Shown: positions 19,051 through 28,364, counted from the first letter of the stretch. The stretch is 64,000 bases of DNA from an uncultured Planctomycetaceae bacterium (GCA_943787265.1 CALSLT010000014.1:124001-188000); one strand, 5' to 3'. Notes: generated from the sequence alone by a model not told the origin. Numbers and translations: made by a program.

Positions 19051-20235
19051 TTAAGCGGCGTGCGCCGATGGCTGTTCAGCAACTGCCGAATTTTCTTTTG
19101 GTAACTTCTCAAGAATCAGTCCGGCGCATTTCTGGATTGCACCGCCCTCGACGAAGCCTTCGCTGGCTTCGAGCAGGTCTTCCGTCGCACGTTGGCGTTC
19201 TTCCGGTAAGCGGATCCAGCGGTCGAGCACGTCCGTAATGCCGGTGATGACCTTGCCTGGATTTCCGACAGACAGAAATTCCGGCATGACTTCCCGACCG
19301 GCGATCAGATTGGGAAGAGTAATGAACGGGCACTGCAGGAAAAGATCGCCCAGGATCCCAGTCACTCGACTCACTCGATAAAGGACGACGGCCGGCGTTT
19401 TCCGAGCCATCAGCTCCAGGCTGACCGACCCCGACACCATCAACGCACAGTCGGACGCTTCAATAATCTCGGGAGTCTTCCCAACAAAAAACTGAACGGG
19501 AATCGTCGGAGCCTCAATCAGCAACTGCTGCAAACACCGGCGACGATGCGAATCTCGATAACACGCCACGAGAAACGTGACATTCGGATGCCGAGCGTGC
19601 AGCTTCTTCAGAACCTGAACCATCACCGGCCAGCAACGGCCGACTTCCTGACTCCGAGAACCTGGCAAGACGGCAATCGTGTGCGAGCGGCGATTCTTCC
19701 ACAAAGAGACGAATCGGTCATCCAGAACGTGATTATGAACCTCGTCGAAGAATGGATGCCCGACGTAGTCAACTTTGATACCACGTTTCTCATACCAGTC
19801 CCGTTCGAACGGCAACGCTGTGATGACGTGATCGACGAATTTTCGAACCCGCTCAACCCGATGTGGCCCCCACGCCCACAGTTGAGGCGGCAGGAAGTAG
19901 AACACCGGAATTCCACGAGCCTTCGCTTTGCGAGCGATCCACCAGTTGAACCCTGGAAAATCGACGAGGATCACTGCGTCCGGCTTGTGATCGTCGAAGT
20001 AGCGTTCGGCCTGCTTGACGATTCGGTAGAACTTAAACAGCAGCGGGATGACTTTGAAAAAGCCCATCACTGCCAGGTTTGTCAGCCGAAACAGCGAATC
20101 CAGCCCGGCCTGCTCCATCTGAGGACCGCCGAAACCGCAAAATCGCAGATCAGACCTGCGAGCTTTCAATTCCTGCATAAGATGCGCAGCGTGTTGATCG
20201 CCGCTAGGCTCGCCCACTGAAAAAAAGATATTCAT
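19051..20235 (-). CDS. lpxB: Lipid-A-disaccharide synthase LpxB
   Basis: A 394-residue glycosyltransferase of family GT19, which joins UDP-2,3-diacylglucosamine and lipid X in lipid A synthesis at the inner membrane. N-terminal FFSVGEPSGDQHAAHLM is the family signature, with FCGFGGPQMEQAGL, VDFPGFNWWIA, VGHPFFDEV and AVLPGSRSQEVGR following in the expected order. The open frame reaches 20343, but the ATG at 20235 gives the family start. Its presence points to a lipopolysaccharide-bearing outer membrane. No other lpx gene is adjacent. Confidence 0.93.
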   Translation of the reverse strand: MNIFFSVGEPSGDQHAAHLMQELKARRSDLRFCGFGGPQMEQAGLDSLFRLTNLAVMGFFKVIPLLFKFYRIVKQAERYFDDHKPDAVILVDFPGFNWWIARKAKARGIPVFYFLPPQLWAWGPHRVERVRKFVDHVITALPFERDWYEKRGIKVDYVGHPFFDEVHNHVLDDRFVSLWKNRRSHTIAVLPGSRSQEVGRCWPVMVQVLKKLHARHPNVTFLVACYRDSHRRRCLQQLLIEAPTIPVQFFVGKTPEIIEASDCALMVSGSVSLELMARKTPAVVLYRVSRVTGILGDLFLQCPFITLPNLIAGREVMPEFLSVGNPGKVITGITDVLDRWIRLPEERQRATEDLLEASEGFVEGGAIQKCAGLILEKLPKENSAVAEQPSAHAA

Positions 20236-20405
20236 CGCGATTCCATTCGCCGGCTCGTGAAGCGGCCTCGCCCGATGCGGCAACAAATCTCGCCAACAGG
20301 CACAAGGCACTGAATCCGCCGGAAGGTACGACTGGCAGTGCAATTACGTCAACATGGATCGACCAGACAAACGTCACAAACACGAACGCCGCCGACCTAA
20401 AAGTG

Positions 20406-20479
20406 GAACCACGAATTCACACGAACAAAGAAAACGACACAGCACATCATTCGTGTTTATCTGTGTCTATTCGTGGTTC
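20406..20479. repeat. Imperfect inverted repeat ahead of menC
   Basis: Exact 10-bp outer arms GAACCACGAA/TTCGTGGTTC enclose further partly matching inner arms (TTCACACGAACA against TGTTTATCTGTGTCTA). The wording of the element (CACGAA...TTCGTGT...CTGTGTC) resembles small non-coding inverted repeats found scattered in many environmental genomes. Two more of the same style occur at 21735-21817 and 29527-29599. Confidence 0.6.
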
Positions 20480-20603
20480 GAACCGAGCATTTCTTAGCGA
20501 TCCTTGGCGTCTCCGCGACTTTGCGTCAGATTTCGAAGAAGTGACACGCCCAAAACCTCGCTTTTCCCGCAAAGCACGACAAGCAACTTCAGGAGCATGC
20601 CGG

Positions 20604-21713
20604 ATGAAGATCGACCGAATCGAACTGTTTCACGTCGCGATGCCTTTGATTTATCCGTGGCGAACAGCCTACGGCGAAGACGCGGCGATTCATTCCGTCC
20701 TGTGCCGCATGACGAGCGGCAGCGTTGATGCCTGGGGCGAAAGTGCTCCGTTTGCCGCTCCGTGTTACAGCCCGGAGTGTGCCGACGGCATTTTCGGCGT
20801 GAACCGAGACTGGCTGGCTCCGACGCTGCTCGGCAAGGAAATCACCAGCGGGCAGCAGCTTCAGTCGGAGCTTTCTCTGTTTAAGGGGAACCCGTTCGCC
20901 AAAGCCGTACTCGATACCACTTGGTGGAGCCTCGAAGCTCGGCTTCAAAACAAACCGCTCTACGAATTGCTGGGTGCAACTCGCAACGAAGTCGTCGTCG
21001 GAGCTGACTTTGGAGTCATGGACAAAGTGGACGACCTGCTTGAGGCAATCGGCCCTGCGGTCGAGTCCCGATTTCCTCGCATCAAGCTGAAATTCCGCCC
21101 CGGCTGGGACATCCCGATGCTCGAAGCTGTACGAAGCCAGCATCCCGACCACACGTTCCACATCGACTGCAACAGTGGCTACCGAATTTCGGACGCTGAT
21201 CTGTTCCGACAGATCGACAGGTTCAATCTGGCGATGATCGAGCAACCGCTGCAGCACACCGATTTGATTGACCACGCCGAACTGCAACGCCAGATCGAAA
21301 CGCCCATCTGCCTGGACGAGAGCATCGTCACCGCACGGCAAACCGAACAGGCGATCGCTCTGAAGAGTTGTCAGTACGTCAACGTAAAACCAGGGCGGGT
21401 TGGTGGGTTAACAGTCGCCAAGGCAATACATGACGTCTGCCAGCAGGCCGGCATTCCCTGCTGGGTCGGAGGCATGCTGGAAAGTTCAACCGGAGCTGGA
21501 ATCTGCACAGCTCTGGCGATGCTCGACAACTTCACCTACCCCGCTGACATCTTTCCGAGTTCGAGGTTCTACACACAAGATTTGGCCGAAGAACCTTTGG
21601 AACTCGTCCAAAGCACCGACGGAATCCCGTCCGTGCGAGCCTTCAATGCGATTCCTGATCCGAATCCTGAACGACTGAAACAACTCACCATCCAGCACGA
21701 AGTCATCACCTAA
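20604..21713 (+). CDS. menC: Enolase-superfamily enzyme, o-succinylbenzoate synthase-like (MenC)
   Basis: A 369-residue enzyme of the muconate lactonising/OSBS subgroup of the enolase superfamily. The catalytic set is complete: KLK (the Lys-x-Lys pair) near 160, metal ligands in FHIDCNSG, MIEQPL and CLDESI, and the opposite lysine in NVKPGRVGG. The C-terminal WVGGMLES stretch is typical of the OSBS / N-succinylamino acid racemase branch. OSBS makes o-succinylbenzoate in menaquinone synthesis; racemase activity is an alternative that sequence alone cannot exclude. The frame is open to 20403, but the leading 67 residues come from the inverted repeat region, so the ATG at 20604 is used. Confidence 0.8.
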   Translation: MKIDRIELFHVAMPLIYPWRTAYGEDAAIHSVLCRMTSGSVDAWGESAPFAAPCYSPECADGIFGVNRDWLAPTLLGKEITSGQQLQSELSLFKGNPFAKAVLDTTWWSLEARLQNKPLYELLGATRNEVVVGADFGVMDKVDDLLEAIGPAVESRFPRIKLKFRPGWDIPMLEAVRSQHPDHTFHIDCNSGYRISDADLFRQIDRFNLAMIEQPLQHTDLIDHAELQRQIETPICLDESIVTARQTEQAIALKSCQYVNVKPGRVGGLTVAKAIHDVCQQAGIPCWVGGMLESSTGAGICTALAMLDNFTYPADIFPSSRFYTQDLAEEPLELVQSTDGIPSVRAFNAIPDPNPERLKQLTIQHEVIT

Positions 21714-21734
21714 ACCCGCTGAACAATTGAAAAA

Positions 21735-21817
21735 TCGCAGAGTGCGCCGAGGTCTCACAGAGAGGGCAGGAGAGCTCTCCTGTTTCTCTGCGCCTGTTCT
21801 CTCAGCGGTCTCTGCGA
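21735..21817. repeat. Nested inverted repeat between convergent genes
   Basis: Outer arms TCGCAGAG/CTCTGCGA (21735-21742 and 21810-21817) enclose a perfect 16-bp palindrome CAGGAGAGCTCTCCTG at 21767-21782. It lies between menC and the convergent Cys-rich protein gene. It may act as a bidirectional transcript end, although no T-run follows. It is of the same style as the elements at 20.4 and 29.5 kb. Confidence 0.55.
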
Positions 21818-21850
21818 CTTAGATGTCATCCGGACGGCGCTGAATCCAAG

Positions 21851-22300
21851 TCAGGCAGCATCTTTCGGTGGAGCAGGAACAGCTTTTGCTTTCGGAGCTG
21901 GAGCAACTTCAGCCGGTGGCGCAGGTACGCTCTTTAATTTGCCGGACGGAACTGGCAACACATCAACAGCGTGAGGCGCCGCACACGTCGCGGGTTTTGG
22001 TGAGCAGCACGTTACCTTCGGCTCCGGCGTCGTACGTTTCACTGTTCGACAAGTCTTTGGACATCGCTGCAGGCAGCACGTGACGGAAACTTTAATCGGG
22101 CAAACTGGTTTAATAATCGGAGCACGCAACGCGTTGCACGGAGCTCGTCGGCAACAGATCGCGGGGCGAGCCGTCATCTTCGGCTGACACGTGTTGCAAG
22201 CAGGAGCCGGCGCCGCACAGTCTCCAGCCACTGCGTTCAGCGAGCTCAAAGCCGCAACTGCAGCAGCCAACGTAAGGATTCCACTTGTAAGTTGTCGCAT
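21851..22300 (-). CDS. Secreted Cys-rich, Pro-rich protein of unknown function
   Basis: A 149-residue protein with a clear signal peptide (ILTLAAAVAALSSLNAVAG, cleavage expected after AVAG). The mature part holds about 14 cysteines in pairs and CxxC spacing (ACNTC, ICC, TCC, RCPKTC, CC), then a Pro/Ala/Lys-rich tail (VPAPPAEVAPAPKAKAVPAPP). It is probably disulfide-linked or metal-binding outside the cytoplasm. I do not recognise a family. It converges on menC and is preceded by a 307-base gap. Confidence 0.65.
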   Translation of the reverse strand: MRQLTSGILTLAAAVAALSSLNAVAGDCAAPAPACNTCQPKMTARPAICCRRAPCNALRAPIIKPVCPIKVSVTCCLQRCPKTCRTVKRTTPEPKVTCCSPKPATCAAPHAVDVLPVPSGKLKSVPAPPAEVAPAPKAKAVPAPPKDAA

Positions 22301-22607
22301 CGAAAGTCCCTCTCTTTGTATTCGAAAATGTGATTTCAGTTTTCACAACCAAGCGGCGCGAGTATGCGACCGCAACTTCACATTCTCAACAAGCATTCGA
22401 ACAGTTTGCTCAGGTTTCAATCGGTTCGGAACTACGACCGATGCAGTCATCACACTTTAAGCAAACGGCTTCTTGAAGCATGCAAGGCGGCCTGGAACGA
22501 GCGGCCGAACAGCCGTCACGAGCGGACCGGTTGAACTGATCGCCGCGACGGTCAGAATCTCATTCATTAACCCGACCCGTTAAGCCTCGTACAAGAACGA
22601 TGAGCCG
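22301..22607. other. Divergent gap, no gene seen
   Basis: The 307 bases between the Cys-rich protein gene (minus) and the aldo/keto reductase (plus) hold both upstream regions. I see no coding frame, strong stem-loop or known regulatory element here. Confidence 0.4.
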
Positions 22608-23576
22608 ATGCAACCTCGCCGACGTCTGGGAAAAACAAATATCGAAATCACGCCCGTCGCGATGGGCTGCTGGCCGGTGACGGGAATCACCAGCGTTGAT
22701 GTGACGCGAGAGCGGAGCGAGGCCACGATTCGAGCGGCGTTTGATGCCGGGATCAACTTCTTCGACACGGCCTACATGTACGGGTACGACGGCGAGAGCG
22801 AGAAGATGATCGGCAACGTTCTAGGCGACGTGCGCGACGAGATTGTCATCGCGACAAAGTGCGGTCTTCATTGGGAGAACAAAGCAAGCATCAGCAATGC
22901 CACTCCCGAAAGAATCATCGCCGAGTGTGACGAAAGTCTGAAACGGCTTGGAACAGATCGAGTCGAACTTTACTACCTGCACGCTCCTGACCCGCAGGTT
23001 CCAATTGCTGAATCTGCCGGCGCAATTCGGGATCTGATGCAAGCTGGCAAAGTGCTTTCAGCAGGACTGTCCAACGCTTCCGTTGGTGAACTGGCTGAAT
23101 TTAACGCTGTCTGCTCGCTCTCCGCTTACCAGCCTCATTACAACATGCTGCAACGTGAAATCGAGGATTCGCAACTTCCGTGGTGCATCGAGAACTCGGT
23201 TTCAACGATGGTTTACTGGCCGCTCATGAAGGGGCTGCTGGCCGGAAAACTTCCTCGCGACCACGAGTTTGATCCGAAAGATGGCCGCCAGAAATACCCA
23301 ATGTTTCAAGGTGAGGAGTGGAAAAAGAATCACGTTTTCATCGACCGCCTGCGAGAAATCGCGGCCGACATTGGACACTCCGTTCCGGATTTAGTCATCA
23401 ACTGGACGATCCGGCAATCGGGAATCACGGCCGCCCTTTGCGGTGCCAAACGTCCCGAACAGATCGTCGAAACTGCCGGTGCCCCTCTCCTGGCACACTT
23501 TCACAAGACGCGGTCCGCGCCTATCGATCAGGCCATCGCTGATCGAGGACCGACCGTCTCTCGCGGTGCGGTTTAG
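22608..23576 (+). CDS. Aldo/keto reductase
   Basis: A 322-residue NADPH-dependent oxidoreductase of the aldo/keto reductase superfamily. The start LGKTNIEITPVAMGCWPVTG is family-typical. The catalytic tetrad can be placed: Asp in NFFDTAYMYG, Tyr in the same motif, Lys in IATKCGL and His in YYLHAPDP. The C-terminal cofactor region CGAKRPEQIVE is present. It resembles the L-glyceraldehyde-3-phosphate reductase/aldehyde reductase branch; the true substrate is unknown. It stands alone. Confidence 0.85.
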   Translation: MQPRRRLGKTNIEITPVAMGCWPVTGITSVDVTRERSEATIRAAFDAGINFFDTAYMYGYDGESEKMIGNVLGDVRDEIVIATKCGLHWENKASISNATPERIIAECDESLKRLGTDRVELYYLHAPDPQVPIAESAGAIRDLMQAGKVLSAGLSNASVGELAEFNAVCSLSAYQPHYNMLQREIEDSQLPWCIENSVSTMVYWPLMKGLLAGKLPRDHEFDPKDGRQKYPMFQGEEWKKNHVFIDRLREIAADIGHSVPDLVINWTIRQSGITAALCGAKRPEQIVETAGAPLLAHFHKTRSAPIDQAIADRGPTVSRGAV

Positions 23577-23803
23577 CGGGACAGTGGAATGCCTCCGCCG
23601 ATGCCTCGAACCGATTCGGCAAAGTTTGACGCCTGTTACTGGATTGCGGACTTCGTCGAGATTGCTCACTGCTGCATCGGCCGCGTCCGATACGACAGAC
23701 AGGCATTCGTTCGGAACGCGCTGATAAATCCGTGTCAGAGTTCTTGAAATGCCTTGCGGGTCAGTAATCACAGGCACGAACCCGGTACACCGGGAGGCAT
23801 CTC

Positions 23804-24644
23804 ATGCGAACATTTATCCTGCTCACCTTTGTTGCGATGCTTACCGGCTGCCAGCACGCTCAAAGATGCACACAATCGATTCATTCAATGTCGCCGCTTT
23901 CGAGCTGCAAGGTTCGAGACGCCGGCAACTGCCGCGAACAGACGACGTGTCGGCGGCCTTGTGATCTGTCAAACGCGTGCCGTGAAGTTCAATCAAAATG
24001 CAGAAAAGTCTGTCAGACACCACCGAACCTCGGATGCAAGAAGCCAACGATCGGTTGGAAAGAAGTTCGAGTTCCCGTTCTGAAACTCTCGGATCGCCAG
24101 CTAAATTGCGTTTCCACTCGACGGTGCAATGACCGACCGTCATGCGACGTTGGGGCGTCCTGCACAACTCCGACAACTGGCTGCTGCCAGCAGCCCCCGA
24201 CGCGGGCCACTGAAGCCACGCCGTTCCTGACACTACCATCCACCTCGAGCGGAAGCAGCCGTGCCTCAGCCACAGAGTTGGCAATTGCACGCAACCGCGC
24301 AGCCGACGACTCAACCAATCGCCAGCTCGACGACATCAAATCTGACACAGAGAACGCAAGCTCTCGAAGCTCAGGTCAACCAGATTCACTCGATGCTGGA
24401 ACAGCGACAGGCGACCAATCTGCCGACCTCACGCTACATCAATCGCCAACCTGCCCAGCAAAAAGAGGTGATCATGTTGCCGCCTCCCGCCTGGAGAACG
24501 ATGGATGGCGTACCGCCGATTCCGAATTCGGGCATCGAGCAAACCGGAGCCTACCGATCTCAAACTAGCACCTACCGAACGGCTGGCAACCCTCAAATGT
24601 GGCAGCACAGTCCGCAAAACATGCAGCGGTCGATGTATCGGTAG
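23804..24644 (+). pseudogene. Cys-rich lipoprotein gene with an apparent +1 frameshift
   Basis: The first frame (23804-24568) starts with a lipoprotein signal, MRTFILLTFVAMLTGCQH, and continues with a Cys-rich region (NCREQTTCRRPC, CREVQSKCRKVC, SCTTPTTGCCQQPP). From about 24250 this frame becomes compositionally poor, while the frame that ends at 24644 becomes protein-like, with a short coiled coil (RTQALEAQVNQIHSMLEQRQ) and a Pro/Gln-rich end. Removing one base in the stretch 24240-24262 joins the two into one protein of about 279 residues. I infer a single gene broken by an extra base, either a sequence error or decay. The alternative is two overlapping genes. Function unknown. Confidence 0.5.
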
Positions 24645-24670
24645 AGGCAGGTTAATTATTAGCAGCGGTA

Positions 24671-24723
24671 GGGTGCGTCTCGACGCACCAACAACCGAAA
24701 AGGTGCGTCAGGGACGTACCCTG
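24671..24723. repeat. Two tandem GGTGCGTC stem-loops
   Basis: The first is GGTGCGTC-TC-GACGCACC (24672-24689). The second is GGTGCGTC-AGG-GACGTACC (24702-24720), with one mismatch. The pair is bordered by AGGGT and ACCCT, so the whole could also fold as one element. It lies between the lipoprotein gene and the convergent mcsB and has the look of a mobile REP-type repeat. Confidence 0.6.
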
Positions 24724-24746
24724 CGAAGAACTCCAGGATGCCTAAG

Positions 24747-25811
24747 TCAGTCCTGAGAATCGCCCGTCAGGCGATTTCGGATCAACGCGGCGCGGGCTTT
24801 GTTGCGATCCGCGGAGTCCAGCTCGGTCTTCTTCAGCTTCTGAAGATGCGCTGGTTGAGTCATGATGAACAGCTCGTTGAGAGTCGAAATTTCGACGTCA
24901 TCGATCAGCCCAAGGTTGACCCCCAGACGAACGCTCGACAGCAAATGCATCGTCTCTTCAGAGCTGATGGTCTGAGCGCTTCGCAGGATTCCCGACGCTC
25001 GAGCAATGTGGTCGTGAAGCTGCTCCTTTTTCTCTTCGAGCATCGCCGTCCGAGCGCGACGTTCGTAATCAAGCAGCCTCGGAATCACGCTGCGAACTTT
25101 GTCGATGACCTGCGTCTCGCTCAGCCCAAGCGTGTACTGGTTTGAGATCTGGTAGAAGTCACCAAGAGCCTGGCTGCCTTCGCCGTAAAGACCTCGAACA
25201 GCCAGGTTAATCTTCTGCAGGCTGTGAAACACTTTCTGAATTTCGCGAGTCTGGACCAGAGCCGGCAGATGCAACATCACGCTGACTCGGATGCCCGTAC
25301 CCACGTTGGTCGGACACGCCGTGAGGTAACCGTACTTTTCGTGGAAGGCGAACGTCAGCTCCTCTTCCAGAGCGTCGTCCATCCGGTTGATTTCTTCCCA
25401 GCACTCATCGAGTGCCAGTCCGCTGCGGAGAACCTGCAATCGTAAATGGTCTTCTTCGTTGACCATGATGCTGACGTCTTCTGCCGATGAAAAAGCGACA
25501 CCTCGCGGACCGTCACCTTCGGCAAGCTCACGGCTGATCAACTGTCGTTCGACGAGAAACTGCTGCGAAATTTCATCCAGCGATGGGACGTTGACAAAGT
25601 TCAGAACTTTGGGAACGGGCAGTTCTCCCCAGGCAATCGCGAACCTGGTCGGCGATCTGGCCACGAGCCACTTCATCGGCACGCGTGTTAAACGGGAACT
25701 GAGCCAGGGTTGCGAGCCAGCCGAATTCTCGTCGACACGACAACGTCAGACTCCGGGCCAGTGCCACGCAAACCATTCGCTATTACTTTGCGTGAGACTG
25801 TCCAGGTCCAC
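24747..25811 (-). pseudogene. mcsB: Protein-arginine kinase McsB, broken by three apparent single-base insertions
   Basis: McsB phosphorylates arginines on proteins and marks them for ClpCP. The C-terminal 300 residues are open (24747-25682 frame), with phosphagen-kinase segments such as FLVERQLIS, EDHLRLQVLRSGLALDECW, CPTNVGTGIRVSVMLHLP and RGLYGEGSQALGDFYQISNQ. The N-terminus, SEWLRGTGPESDVVVSTRIR then RLARNLAQFPFNTRADEVA, is present but spread over other frames. It is restored by removing one base at 25770-25772 (AAA), one at 25707-25709 (GGG) and one near 25642 (AA). The GTG at 25811 with an AGGAG site is the likely start, giving about 353 residues, the family length. mcsA lies 59 bases upstream. 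I infer sequence error or recent inactivation. Confidence 0.8.
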
Positions 25812-25870
25812 CGTTTATCTCCTGTCGCGTTCTCGCTGATTTCAAACCGCTTCGCTGCTGATCGGCAGCA

Positions 25871-26389
25871 TTATTCTTCCGAGCTGTCGTTGCCCTGCAA
25901 TTGCGACTCGACTTCCTGAATCTCGTCGCGAAGCCTCGCCGCCGACTCGTAATTTTCTTCTTCCACTGCGACTTTTAACTCGCTCCGCAATCGAATCAGT
26001 TGATGCTGACGCCGGCTGGAATCCGGAGCTCGTTTCGGCAATTTGCCGCAATGCTGAGTCTCACCGTGAATGTTCTCGATCAGCGGAATCAGGTCGGATT
26101 CGAACTCGACGTAATCGTGAGGGCAACCAAGCCGCCCTTGAGTTCGAAATTCGCGAAAAGTGATTCCACAGTTCGGGCAGGTGCGATCGTCAATCCCGGA
26201 GACTTCCGGCTGTTCGCTTTCCTCAAGCTGGTCGAACTGAACGTCCCCATCCGGTGTCGACACTTCCTCAGCCTGACTGAGGTAATCCTTGGCGCAGGTT
26301 TCACAGAGATGAATCTCCGTGGCTTCCCCCTGCCGAAGCTCCGTGATGTGGAGCGTGGCGGATTTCGAACACCGACGACATTTCTTCAT
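25871..26389 (-). CDS. mcsA: McsA-like zinc-finger / UVR protein (arginine kinase activator)
   Basis: A 172-residue protein with an N-terminal zinc finger (KKCRRCSK ... HLCETCAKDYL), a second finger (RTCPNCGITFREF ... LGCPHDY) and a C-terminal UVR helix pair (LRSELKVAVEEENYESAARL). This is the McsA layout: McsA binds and activates McsB kinase in stress protein quality control. It lies directly upstream of mcsB on the same strand, which supports the name. ctsR and clpC, the partners found in Gram-positive bacteria, are not in the window. Confidence 0.88.
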   Translation of the reverse strand: MKKCRRCSKSATLHITELRQGEATEIHLCETCAKDYLSQAEEVSTPDGDVQFDQLEESEQPEVSGIDDRTCPNCGITFREFRTQGRLGCPHDYVEFESDLIPLIENIHGETQHCGKLPKRAPDSSRRQHQLIRLRSELKVAVEEENYESAARLRDEIQEVESQLQGNDSSEE

Positions 26390-26835
26390 GCGAAAGGTCT
26401 CACGCGTTTCAACCGCTGACGATTGACGATAACGGCTGAAAACTATCGGCGAACGGCACTTTCAGCCGAGGTCCACCAGTTGCAACCGAATCCATGGTTT
26501 GTTTTGTCATCGGGTGACTGGCAAATCAACTGCTGAGCCGGTTCAATCCGTGACCACTGCGACGACGTCTTACCCCAGCAAGCTGGGCGTGAACAATCAA
26601 ATAATACCGGCAGACTTCACCGCATGACATTCGAGAGGCACCCGGCTAATTTCTCTGTAAGCCCTCAACTGTTTTATCTGCAATCCCAATCGGAAAGCGG
26701 GGCAATTCTATTGCCGCCCCCTGGGGCTGTCAAGGAACGGTCAGACCGACTGTAACGACATAACTTCTGACACGGTTTGAAGATCAGAGTCCACACACAG
26801 CGGCATTTTCGATCCATCACTCAACTGCAATCCTC
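26390..26835. other. Divergent gap ahead of trpE, with a strong hairpin
   Basis: A 446-base gap between mcsA (minus) and trpE (plus). It holds one strong hairpin, GGCAAT-TCT-ATTGCC with flanking G/C pairs, at 26699-26720, about 115 bases before trpE. No T-run follows it and no Trp-rich leader peptide was found, so attenuation is only a possibility. No coding frame is convincing here. Confidence 0.4.
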
Positions 26836-28318
26836 ATGAAACATCTGCCCGAATTCGAAACCTTTCGCAAGCTCGCCAAAGATGTCGATCTGGTGCCCGT
26901 CTACCGGCAGCTTACCAGCGACACTCTGACACCAGTCCAGGCGTACTCAAAACTCAAAGGCGACAGTGCGTTCCTGTTTGAAAGCGTTGTCGGCGGCGAG
27001 AAAGTCGGACGGTTCAGCTTCCTCGGCGACAACCCGTTCATGAAGATCGAAGCGTTCGCGAACTCGGTCATCGTCACAGAGGGAGACGCAACTCGCGAGT
27101 ACGTCGCCGACGATCCGTTGAAGGAACTTGAAGAACTCCTGGAACGTTACAGAGCAGTCCATCTTGCAGAGCTACCGCGTTTCTGCGGTGGAGCGGTTGG
27201 CTACGCCGGCTACGACGTCATCCGCTATGCCGAGAACCTGCCCAACGCGCCGGAAGACGACCGCAAAGTTCCGGACATGGCCTTCGCCTTTTTCGACCGA
27301 ATGGTCATTTTCGACCACATTCGCAAAACGATAATGATCGTCTGCCACGCCGACGCAAACACCGACGACCCGCAGGCCGAATACGATCGCGCGGCCGCAC
27401 GAGTCGACAAACTTTGCCAGCAACTTCAGGAGACAACATCAGACATCCAGCCCGCTGACGTTTCGATCGGCGGCGAACCAACTCTGGAGTACGAATCAAA
27501 CTTCGAGCAGAAAGAGTTCGAACAAGCCGTCGAAAACTGCAAGGAATACATTAAGGCTGGCGACATTTTTCAGGTCGTCATCAGCCAGCGATTGAAGCTC
27601 GAAACCACATCGAAACCGTTGAGCATCTACCCGCGCGCTGCGAGTCGTAAACCCAAGTCCTTTCATGTTTCTGCTGAAGACTTCGGGAATGCACCTCGTC
27701 GGCGCATCGCCTGAAATTATGGTCCGAGCGGAAGACGGCGAAATAACAATCCGACCACTCGCCGGCACACGAAAACGAGGAGCAACGCCCGCTGAAGATC
27801 AGGCACTCGCCGACGAACTCCTCGCCGATGAAAAGGAACGTGCCGAACACGTCATGCTTGTCGACCTTGCACGAAACGATGTCGGACGCGTCGCAGAATA
27901 CGGCTCGGTCGTCCTCAACGATGTGATGGTTGTCGAGCGGTACAGCCACGTCATGCACATCACTTCGAACGTTTACGGCCAGCTCCGTGACGGCCTGTCA
28001 GCTCTGGATTCTTTGCGAGCCGGGCTTCCTGCCGGCACCGTTTCCGGCGCTCCGAAAGTGCGAGCGATGGAGATCATCGACGAGCAGGAACGGCATCGTC
28101 GCGGCCCGTACGCCGGAGCCGTCGGCTATATCGATTTCACAGGAAACATGGATACGTGCATCGCTCTGAGAACGCTCGTCATGCAGGACCAAACGGTCTA
28201 CGTTCAGGCCGGTGCCGGCATCGTCGCAGACAGCGTTCCCGAGTCGGAATACCACGAGACTCTCAACAAAGCCAAAGGCTTGTTACGAGCCATCGAACTC
28301 GCCGAACAGCAGTTCTAA
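26836..28318 (+). pseudogene. trpE: Anthranilate synthase component I TrpE with one apparent +1 frameshift
   Basis: TrpE makes anthranilate from chorismate with the glutamine amidotransferase TrpG, the first step of tryptophan synthesis. The first frame (26836-27714) has the N-terminal domain (SAFLFESVVGGEKVGRFSFL in order) and runs to [17 protein letters not shown]. It then leaves the family sequence. The second frame (open through 28318) carries [57 protein letters not shown] and the end. Removing one C from the CCC at 27630-27632 restores [18 protein letters not shown] across the join and gives about 493 residues, the normal length. A sequencing error is likely; true loss would make the cell need tryptophan. 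trpG is not adjacent. Confidence 0.88.
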
Positions 28319-28364
28319 ATCGAACCAAAAATTCGTCATCTGAAACAGAAAATGTATCAACAAT

